64,000 nt of DNA, taken from the NCBI RefSeq assembly GCF_018860525.1, contig NZ_JAHKPM010000021.1, forward strand, positions 56,031 through 120,030, read 5' to 3'. Below the pieces are notes generated by a model. That model was given only the letters and a program-made list of their open reading frames with translations, was not told where the DNA came from and searched no databases. Below are positions 58,173 to 64,000 of the stretch, one piece after another. Position 1 is the first letter of the stretch, and each line of letters opens with the position of its first letter. The DNA comes from Vibrio hepatarius (GTDB lineage: Bacteria; Pseudomonadota; Gammaproteobacteria; Enterobacterales; Vibrionaceae). Both the position numbers and the translations under genes were made by a program.

Positions 58173-58670
58173 TCAACTAGAGTAATAATCAAACCAAAGG
58201 TCTATTTTCACTAAGGTTTCTGGGTAGGAGAGTTCTGACCATATTTGATTTATAGTCCGACCATCATTAGGTACATTAAGTTCCGAGCACAATTCATGTA
58301 GTGGTTCAATAACAAACCCGTATTTATAGATATCACTACGTGGTAATTCTGGTCTTTGCCTCGAAATAAGCTGGCCAAACAAAATAATATCTAAATCAAT
58401 AGTACGTGATTGAAGCTTTGCTGAGTAGTTTTCACGGCCCCATTTTAGCTCAATATTACGTAGTTGCTGCGAAAAATCTAGTAAACTCAATGAGGTTGTC
58501 ATTTCAACAACGAGATTATAAAAAGCGTCTCCATCAAACCCAACAGCTTCACATTCATAAATCGTTGACAAGCGTATATTTTGGCCAATGTCATTCAACT
58601 CACGGATAGCCGCTTCGATATGCTTGTGTCGGTCTATATTAGAACCAACACCAATATATACTTTTGTCAT
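58173..58670 (-). CDS. Second FolK-like protein with altered active site
   Basis: 165 residues, clearly homologous to [16 protein letters not shown] at the start, FYNLVVEM, and [12 protein letters not shown] with the metal-binding Asp pair. Against E. coli HPPK several catalytic-site residues differ: Arg84 is Asn, Trp89 is Leu, His115 is Arg and Arg121 is Tyr ([11 protein letters not shown] in place of VPHYDMKNRGF); Arg82 and Arg92 are kept. It overlaps folB by ATGA, so the two are coupled. It may be a slow or specialised pterin kinase or a non-catalytic partner. The canonical folK is at 19156-19641. Confidence 0.85.
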   Translation of the reverse strand: MTKVYIGVGSNIDRHKHIEAAIRELNDIGQNIRLSTIYECEAVGFDGDAFYNLVVEMTTSLSLLDFSQQLRNIELKWGRENYSAKLQSRTIDLDIILFGQLISRQRPELPRSDIYKYGFVIEPLHELCSELNVPNDGRTINQIWSELSYPETLVKIDLWFDYYSS

Positions 58671-59020
58671 CGCTGGCCTCGCTCAATAACGACTCCCACA
58701 CCTGAAGCCTGCGCTACAGCCCCAGGTTTAGTTACACGAACCTTCACCCAAGGCACATTAAATTTATTAACAATAATATCAGCAACTTCTTCTGCGACAC
58801 GCTCTACAAGTAAAAAGCGACCAGGTTCTATATGAGAACACACCGCCGAACTTACTTTGGCATAATCAAGAGCATCCACCACATTATCGCTTTTACCTGC
58901 AACCTGATTATTGTGAGCCATTTCAATATCAAAAATCAGCTTTTGCTTAATACTCTGTTCCCAATCATAGACGCCGATTGTTGTGATCAATTCTAACTGC
59001 TCGATAAATACTTTATCCAT
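58667..59020 (-). CDS. folB: Dihydroneopterin aldolase
   Basis: 117 residues. Catalytic Glu21 in GVYDWEQ, LVERVAEEVADIIV, and the catalytic Lys in VRVTKPGAVAQA. It converts dihydroneopterin to 6-hydroxymethyl-dihydropterin and glycolaldehyde in folate synthesis. It overlaps the FolK-like gene downstream and is divergent from plsY, as in E. coli where folB and plsY (ygiH) are divergent. Confidence 0.95.
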   Translation of the reverse strand: MDKVFIEQLELITTIGVYDWEQSIKQKLIFDIEMAHNNQVAGKSDNVVDALDYAKVSSAVCSHIEPGRFLLVERVAEEVADIIVNKFNVPWVKVRVTKPGAVAQASGVGVVIERGQR

Positions 59021-59165
59021 GCGTTTGATTCCTATTAAAGAGGTCGGATACCCAAATCAAATAAAAAGTCGTACTATTTTTGTTCCAAATACCATTATCT
59101 TGGTAGTCTGGGGATTACAAGCACTATATGATATCAATTACTTGCTCAGCTAACACCTCTTTATA

Positions 59166-59777
59166 ATGAGTAACGGCACTATGACCACTATCGCACTTGT
59201 CATGATCATCTTCGCTTATCTATTGGGTTCGATATCGAGCGCGGTTCTAATCTGTCGATTGCTCAGACTCCCTGACCCACGTGGTGTTGGATCCCAAAAC
59301 CCGGGAGCCACCAATGTATTAAGATTCGGAGGAAAAAAAGCCGCTTTGGCTGTACTTTTGTGCGACATGCTAAAAGGAACTGTCCCAGTCTGGGGCAGCT
59401 ATTTCTTAAATTTTGATCCTATTACCCTTGGTGTAATAGCCATTGCTGCATGTCTAGGACATATGTATCCCGTATTCTTTCATTTTCAAGGCGGAAAAGG
59501 AGTAGCCACTGCCTTAGGAGCTATTGCTCCAATTGGACTAAGTCTATCATCAATGCTCATTCTAACTTGGCTCTTAGTCATTGCGTTATTTCGCTATTCT
59601 TCTCTAGCCGCAATTATCACTGTGTTACTTGCCCCACTATATACATGGATGATCAAACCCCATTACACCCTACCTGTAGCTATGCTTGCTTGTTTAATCA
59701 TTTTTCGCCACCACAAAAACATTAAACGTTTGTTAGACGGAACTGAACCAAAAATCAGTGAAAAAAAGTCTATCTAA
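59166..59777 (+). CDS. plsY: Acyl-phosphate glycerol-3-phosphate acyltransferase PlsY
   Basis: 203 residues from the first ATG; the ATG five codons later (59181, [16 protein letters not shown]) aligns better with E. coli and may be the true start. Five hydrophobic segments and the three conserved motifs are present: [23 protein letters not shown] and HMYPVFFHF. It makes lysophosphatidate from acyl phosphate at the inner membrane. Convergent with tsaD. Confidence 0.94.
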   Translation: MSNGTMTTIALVMIIFAYLLGSISSAVLICRLLRLPDPRGVGSQNPGATNVLRFGGKKAALAVLLCDMLKGTVPVWGSYFLNFDPITLGVIAIAACLGHMYPVFFHFQGGKGVATALGAIAPIGLSLSSMLILTWLLVIALFRYSSLAAIITVLLAPLYTWMIKPHYTLPVAMLACLIIFRHHKNIKRLLDGTEPKISEKKSI

Positions 59778-59802
59778 CGGCATAGAATACCTCCAAATCA
59801 CA

Positions 59803-60819
59803 TTAGGAAATGGGGCCAAGTTGGTCAATCGGCCAACGGGGAATCGCATGCACAGCCAAATCTGTCATCTCGCCATTTTTTAACCGCTGCATGCCAGCAT
59901 AAGCAATCATGGCACCATTGTCGGTACAAAATTCAGTACGCGGATAGTACACCTCACCACCAAGTTTATTTGCTAACTGCTCTAAGTCAGAACGTAATCG
60001 ACGGTTGGCACTCACGCCACCAGCAATCACAATTCGTTTCAGCCCAGTTTGCTCCAGAGCTCGTTTACACTTTATGGTTAAAGTCGCACAAACTGCCTCT
60101 TCGAACGCCAGCGCAATATCTGCACGCGTTTGTTCATCGCTATTGTTAGCCGCAATAGTATTGGCCGTAAATGTTTTCAACCCAGAAAAACTCATATCCA
60201 AACCAGGGCGGTCTGTCATTGGACGGGGAAACTTAAAACGACCGGGAGTGCCTTTTTCAGCCAGCTTCGAAAGTAGTGGGCCTCCAGGGTAATCAAGTCC
60301 CATTAACTTGGCCGTTTTATCAAATGCCTCACCAGCAGCATCATCAATCGACTCACCGAGAATGTTATATTTACCGATCCCTCTCACCTCTACCATCATA
60401 GAGTGACCACCAGAAACCAATACAGCTACAAATGGAAAAGGTGGGGGATTATCTTCCAGCATAGGAGCAAGCAAATGACCTTCCATATGATGGACTGGCA
60501 CTGCAGGGACTCCCCATGCATAAGCAAGACTCCTCCCTATAGTAGCACCGACAAGTAATGCACCAACTAAACCGGGGCCAGCAGTATAAGCTATGCCATC
60601 AATATCCTGAGGCATCAAACCAACTTCTGCCATTGCTGATTTTATCAACGGAATCGTCTTCTTTACATGATCTCGTGAGGCTAGCTCTGGTACGACGCCA
60701 CCATAATCAGCATGGAGTTTTACTTGGCTATATAGTTTATGAGAAAGAAGACCTTTCTCATCATCATAAATCGCGATGCCTGTTTCATCACATGAGGTTT
60801 CAATACCAATAATACGCAT
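59803..60819 (-). CDS. tsaD: tRNA N6-threonylcarbamoyladenosine transferase subunit TsaD
   Basis: 338 residues of the Kae1/Qri7 family (old name gcp). Metal-binding H111 and H115 in [11 protein letters not shown], and [25 protein letters not shown] and [10 protein letters not shown]. With TsaB/TsaE it adds the t6A37 modification to ANN-decoding tRNAs. Divergent from rpsU, the conserved arrangement beside the macromolecular synthesis operon. Confidence 0.97.
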   Translation of the reverse strand: MRIIGIETSCDETGIAIYDDEKGLLSHKLYSQVKLHADYGGVVPELASRDHVKKTIPLIKSAMAEVGLMPQDIDGIAYTAGPGLVGALLVGATIGRSLAYAWGVPAVPVHHMEGHLLAPMLEDNPPPFPFVAVLVSGGHSMMVEVRGIGKYNILGESIDDAAGEAFDKTAKLMGLDYPGGPLLSKLAEKGTPGRFKFPRPMTDRPGLDMSFSGLKTFTANTIAANNSDEQTRADIALAFEEAVCATLTIKCKRALEQTGLKRIVIAGGVSANRRLRSDLEQLANKLGGEVYYPRTEFCTDNGAMIAYAGMQRLKNGEMTDLAVHAIPRWPIDQLGPIS

Positions 60820-60877
60820 GGTTTAACCTAGATACCTTAGTTCTGTGATTTTTAAATTAGCGTAATCTTACCTTGGC

Positions 60878-60905
60878 TTGGCGTGGCAAACAAATTTTGT
60901 ATACT
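60878..60905 (+). promoter_or_regulatory. rpsU promoter candidate
   Basis: TTGGCG (60878-60883) and TATACT (60900-60905) with a 16-base spacer, about 145 bp before the rpsU ATG. This would give an unusually long leader of roughly 138 bases. Confidence 0.6.
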
Positions 60906-60973
60906 GGTTAGACGACAAAGGGCTTTACAAAGCCTATGCGATCGGATTAAAATTCCGCACCATTTTTGATCAA

Positions 60974-61018
60974 GCTGATTATAGACCCAGCGCTGAAGCT
61001 AGGTACTTTAAAATCAGC
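60974..61018 (+). promoter_or_regulatory. Structured leader of rpsU
   Basis: GCTGATT (60974-60980) pairs with AATCAGC (61012-61018); inside, ACC-C-AGC pairs with GCT-A-GGT around a GCTGAA loop. A smaller GGCTTT/AAAGCC hairpin lies near 60918-60931. No U-run follows. A regulatory role for S21 synthesis is inferred, not shown. Confidence 0.45.
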
Positions 61019-61049
61019 ATTAATGAATAACCCCTGAGGTGAAAGGCAT

Positions 61050-61265
61050 ATGCCAGTAGTTAAAGTACGTGAAAACGAACCGTTCGACGTTGCATTACGT
61101 CGTTTCAAACGCTCTTGCGAAAAAGCAGGTATTCTTTCTGAAGTGCGTCGCCGTGAGCACTACGAGAAGCCAACGACAGTTCGTAAACGCGCTAAAGCAG
61201 CAGCTCAAAAGCGTCATGCTAAGAAGCTAGCTCGCGAAAACGCTCGTCGCGTTCGTCTTTACTAA
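61050..61265 (+). CDS. rpsU: 30S ribosomal protein S21
   Basis: 71 residues, the invariant size, starting [20 protein letters not shown] and ending [13 protein letters not shown]. First gene of the rpsU-yqeY-dnaG-rpoD operon. The AGGTGAAAGG site is strong. Confidence 0.98.
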
Positions 61266-61293
61266 TAACTAAGTCCAAAAAAGGAATTTAGTT

Positions 61294-61737
61294 ATGGCTC
61301 TAATTGACACTCTCAAAGATGAGCAAAAATTAGCGATGAAAGCCAAGGACAAATTACGCCTTGGTGCTATTCGTTTAGCTCTTTCTGCAATTAAACAACG
61401 TGAAGTTGACGAACAGATCACTCTGGGCGACGACGATATTATCGCTGTTTTAACAAAAATGGTTAAACAACGTCGCGACTCTGCCGCACAATTTGAATCT
61501 GCAGGCCGACAAGATCTTGCTGATGTAGAGCAAGCTGAAATTACTGTACTCGAGGACTTTATGCCTCAACCGCTAAGCGATGAAGAAGTCTCTGTACTAA
61601 TCGAAAGTGCAATTGCCGACTTAGGTGCTGCGGGCATGCAAGACATGGGTAAGGTGATGGGCGTGCTTAAGCCTAAAATTCAAGGGCGCGCAGATATGGG
61701 TAAAGTAAGCGGTTTAGTACGCACTAAGCTAGGCTAA
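61294..61737 (+). CDS. yqeY: YqeY/GatB-like domain protein
   Basis: 147 residues of the YqeY family (MALIDTLKDEQKLAMKAKDK and a C-terminal GKVMGVLKPKIQGRADMGKV that resembles the GatB tail domain). Its function is not firmly known; the similarity to the tRNA-binding tail of GatB suggests a tRNA-linked role. It is inserted between rpsU and dnaG, common in vibrios and other gamma-proteobacteria but absent from that spot in E. coli. Confidence 0.92.
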   Translation: MALIDTLKDEQKLAMKAKDKLRLGAIRLALSAIKQREVDEQITLGDDDIIAVLTKMVKQRRDSAAQFESAGRQDLADVEQAEITVLEDFMPQPLSDEEVSVLIESAIADLGAAGMQDMGKVMGVLKPKIQGRADMGKVSGLVRTKLG

Positions 61738-61756
61738 CCCCCAACACATATTACAA

Positions 61757-61792
61757 CAAGCCGTGCTAACCTATGGAAAGCACGGCTTGTTT
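61757..61792 (+). terminator. Internal terminator between yqeY and dnaG
   Basis: CAAGCCGTGCT/AGCACGGCTTG, an 11-bp stem with an 11-base loop, followed by TTTGTATCT. It probably lowers dnaG expression relative to rpsU, matching the known intercistronic terminator of the E. coli rpsU-dnaG-rpoD operon. Confidence 0.75.
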
Positions 61793-61830
61793 GTATCTAG
61801 CCTACTATTCTTTTTCGCGTTTAGGGTTTT

Positions 61831-63588
61831 ATGGCAGGACACATTCCAAGAAATTTCATTGATGATTTACTCGCTCGACTGGACATTGTCGACATCATTG
61901 ACGCTCGTGTAAAGCTTAAGAAAAAAGGCAAAAACTACGGCGCATGCTGCCCATTTCATAATGAAAAAACACCCTCATTTAGTGTTAGTCAGGAAAAACA
62001 GTTTTATCATTGCTTCGGTTGCGGCGCTCATGGCAACGCTATCGATTTTATGATGGAGTATGAAAGGTTAGAATTCCCAGAAGCCATTGATGAGCTAGCC
62101 TCATACCTTGGCTTAGAAGTCCCCAGAGAACAGAATCAAGGCAGCAAGTCTAACGCCAATGCACCCAAACAAAATAGTGAACAAAAACGTGACCTTTACG
62201 ATTTAATGGTAGGAATTTCACAATTTTATCGTGAACAATTGAAACTATCCAGTAGTAAAGCCGCTATCGACTACCTCAAAAAACGAGGACTTTCAGGAGA
62301 AATTGTAAAGAAATTCGGCATGGGTTACGTGGCTGACGAATGGGATCTTATCCGAAAGAACTTTGGTCAAACACCACAAACTCAAGCGATGCTCGTTTCC
62401 GGTGGAATGCTGATAGAGAATGATAAGGGTAGCCGCTACGACCGTTTTCGCGGCCGAGTCATGTTCCCTATACGTGACAGACGAGGAAGAGTGATTGGAT
62501 TTGGTGGCCGCGTCATTGGTGACGGTACTCCAAAATACCTAAATTCACCAGAAACACCTATCTTCCATAAAGGTAAAGAGCTATATGGGCTTTATGAAGT
62601 CATGCAGGCATATCGAGAACCACCGCAAATTTTGGTTGTCGAAGGGTATATGGATGTTGTAGCTCTTGCCCAATATGGTATCGACTACTCTGTCGCTTCT
62701 CTTGGCACCTCTACAACAGGTGATCATATTCAATTGCTGTTTCGACAAACGAATACTGTAATATGTTGCTACGATGGCGATCGAGCTGGTAAAGAAGCAG
62801 CGTGGCGTGCATTAGAGAACGCGTTACAATATTTGAAAACAGGCAACACACTCAAATTTCTATTTCTTCCCGATGGTGAAGACCCAGATAGTTATATTCG
62901 AAAGCATGGCCAAAATGCATTTGAAAATCAAATGTATGATGCAATTCCACTTTCTCATTATCTTTTTGAAAATTTAGTTGAGATCCACAAAATAAACTTG
63001 GGCAGCAATGAAGGCAAGTCCGCGCTTAGGGCCTATTCCAGCGCGTTAATAAGCAAAATCCCCGACCCCTACTTTCAAGAGTTATTAGAAAAACGACTAG
63101 ACGAAATAACTGGGTTTGATAACCAAAAACGCCCATCACGAATAAAACGCAGCGAACATACAGCTCAGCCCCACAAGGAGATAAAGCGAACACCAATGCG
63201 TGAGGTGATAGCGTTACTTATTCAAAATCCGAACTATGCTCAAATGGTGCCGGATTTAACCTCAGTTAGAGAACTATCGGTTCCTGGATTAAGATTATTC
63301 ATTGAGGTGCTTGAATACTGTCATCTGCACCCCAATATAAACACAGGCCAGTTAATTGAACACTGGCGAAATACGAGCCATGAAGCTCTTTTATCTCGTT
63401 TAGCTGGATGGGAAATTCCGCTTGATGAAGATAATGAACAAGATATATTTTTAGATTCATTGGACAAAATACTAGCCCAATGCGTTGAAAAGCAAATTGA
63501 AGATTTGCAGGCAAAAGAAAGAAGTGTCGGTTTATCAACCGAAGAAAAAAGGGAGCTACTAGCATTAATGCTAGATTTAAAAGCGTAA
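61831..63588 (+). CDS. dnaG: DNA primase DnaG
   Basis: 585 residues. The CHC2 zinc domain uses C40, H43, C61 and C64; the TOPRIM core has VVEGYMDVVALAQ and CCYDGDRAG; the C-terminal helicase-binding domain follows from about residue 440. It lays RNA primers at the replication fork with DnaB. No good ribosome-binding site precedes the ATG (TTTAGGGTTTT is the nearest), in keeping with low expression of primase. Confidence 0.97.
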   Translation: MAGHIPRNFIDDLLARLDIVDIIDARVKLKKKGKNYGACCPFHNEKTPSFSVSQEKQFYHCFGCGAHGNAIDFMMEYERLEFPEAIDELASYLGLEVPREQNQGSKSNANAPKQNSEQKRDLYDLMVGISQFYREQLKLSSSKAAIDYLKKRGLSGEIVKKFGMGYVADEWDLIRKNFGQTPQTQAMLVSGGMLIENDKGSRYDRFRGRVMFPIRDRRGRVIGFGGRVIGDGTPKYLNSPETPIFHKGKELYGLYEVMQAYREPPQILVVEGYMDVVALAQYGIDYSVASLGTSTTGDHIQLLFRQTNTVICCYDGDRAGKEAAWRALENALQYLKTGNTLKFLFLPDGEDPDSYIRKHGQNAFENQMYDAIPLSHYLFENLVEIHKINLGSNEGKSALRAYSSALISKIPDPYFQELLEKRLDEITGFDNQKRPSRIKRSEHTAQPHKEIKRTPMREVIALLIQNPNYAQMVPDLTSVRELSVPGLRLFIEVLEYCHLHPNINTGQLIEHWRNTSHEALLSRLAGWEIPLDEDNEQDIFLDSLDKILAQCVEKQIEDLQAKERSVGLSTEEKRELLALMLDLKA

Positions 63589-63685
63589 CCCTATTCGATT
63601 AGTCAGCAATAAATTAATGTGTTACTATGTGTGGTTTGCACTCGCATACTAATTCCTTCACCAGATACTAAGTTGGATACCGTCT

Positions 63686-64000
63686 ATGGATCAAAATCCG
63701 CAGTCACAGCTAAAACAACTTGTCATTAAAGGCAAGGAACAAGGCTATCTGACCTACGCAGAAGTAAATGATCATCTGCCTGCAGAAATCGTAGACTCTG
63801 AGCAGGTTGAAGATATCATCCAAATGATTAACGACATGGGCATTAGAGTCGTAGAGACAGCCCCTGATGCCGATGATCTAGCCCTGAATGATGATGATAC
63901 GATTACTGATGAAGATGCCGCCGAAGCAGCCGCAGCAGCATTATCTAGCGTAGAAAATGAAATTGGCCGTACCACAGACCCAGTACGCATGTACATGCGT
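63686..64000 (+). CDS. rpoD: RNA polymerase sigma-70 factor RpoD, N-terminal part only
   Basis: 105 codons before the window ends. The translation MDQNPQSQLKQLVIKGKEQG is the typical RpoD start, with region 1.1 (YLTYAEVNDHLP and IIQMINDMGIRVVE), an acidic linker and the beginning of region 1.2 (GRTTDPVRMYMR). Housekeeping sigma factor, last gene of the rpsU-yqeY-dnaG-rpoD operon. The frame is open to the right edge. Confidence 0.96.
   Translation, partial: MDQNPQSQLKQLVIKGKEQGYLTYAEVNDHLPAEIVDSEQVEDIIQMINDMGIRVVETAPDADDLALNDDDTITDEDAAEAAAAALSSVENEIGRTTDPVRMYMR

Noticed and set aside
58173..58670. Second folK-like gene considered as a pseudogene
   Set aside because: The frame is intact, full length, coupled to folB, and retains the Asp pair; altered residues alone do not show decay.

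Overview
The window is core chromosome from a Vibrio. The clearest marker is a LuxR/HapR/SmcR/LitR-type quorum-sensing master regulator lying between hpt and lpd. The gene orders hrpB-mrcB, dksA-gluQ-pcnB-folK-panBC, pdhR-aceEF-lpd, xerD-dsbC-recJ, nadC-pilABCD-coaE-zapD-yacG, ffh-rpsP-rimM-trmD-rplS, ftsB-ispD-ispF-truD-surE-pcm-nlpD-rpoS and rpsU-yqeY-dnaG-rpoD also fit Vibrio chromosome I. Almost all of the DNA is coding, by eye moderately AT-rich, and even in style. I see no prophage, insertion sequence, CRISPR array, integron, rRNA or tRNA.

Layout. 1-3000: iron(III) ABC importer fbpABC, with fbpC cut by the window edge and a Fur-type box on the fbpA promoter. 3000-5300: ammonium uptake and sensing (glnK-amtB) with a sigma-54 promoter, then yacL. 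5300-15400: acnB, a patatin/POTRA/beta-barrel outer-membrane protein, mrcB (PBP1b) and hrpB. 15400-21400: sfsA, dksA, gluQ, pcnB, folK, panB and panC on the plus strand. 21400-25700: ABC exporter yadGH, carbonic anhydrase can, hpt and the luxR-type regulator. 25700-33260: lpd, aceF, aceE and pdhR, with two perfect PdhR operators. 33260-38150: recJ, dsbC, xerD, fldB and ampD. 38270-45240: nadC, the type IVa pilus genes pilABCD, coaE, zapD and yacG. 45260-48920: rplS, trmD, rimM, rpsP and ffh. 49100-51320: ypjD and corB. 51370-59020: rpoS, nlpD, pcm, surE, truD, ispF, ispD, ftsB, uppP, a second folK-like gene and folB. 59160-64000: plsY, tsaD, rpsU, yqeY, dnaG and the start of rpoD.

The genes cover central carbon entry (PDH complex, aconitase), nitrogen and iron uptake, envelope building (PBP1b, UppP, PlsY, NlpD, FtsB), folate, pantothenate/CoA and isoprenoid precursors, translation and tRNA modification, and stress or global regulation (DksA, RpoS, LuxR-type, PdhR). 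Many junctions are ATGA overlaps or gaps of a few bases, so most genes sit in tight operons.

I found no convincing undescribed multi-gene system. The most useful leads are: (i) corB and rpoS meet tail to tail with a 53-bp gap where, as I recall, other vibrios carry a mutS-recA-csrA-luxS block; (ii) a second FolK homologue next to folB that has lost several active-site residues; (iii) a yacL terminator hairpin that also reads as an NtrC site upstream of the glnK sigma-54 promoter; (iv) structured leaders before rpsU and rpsP; (v) paired PdhR operators about 13 helical turns apart. Start codons were often moved downstream of the longest open frame, using ribosome-binding sites, ATGA junctions and remembered family N-termini. 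All family assignments come from recognising sequence; no database search was run.
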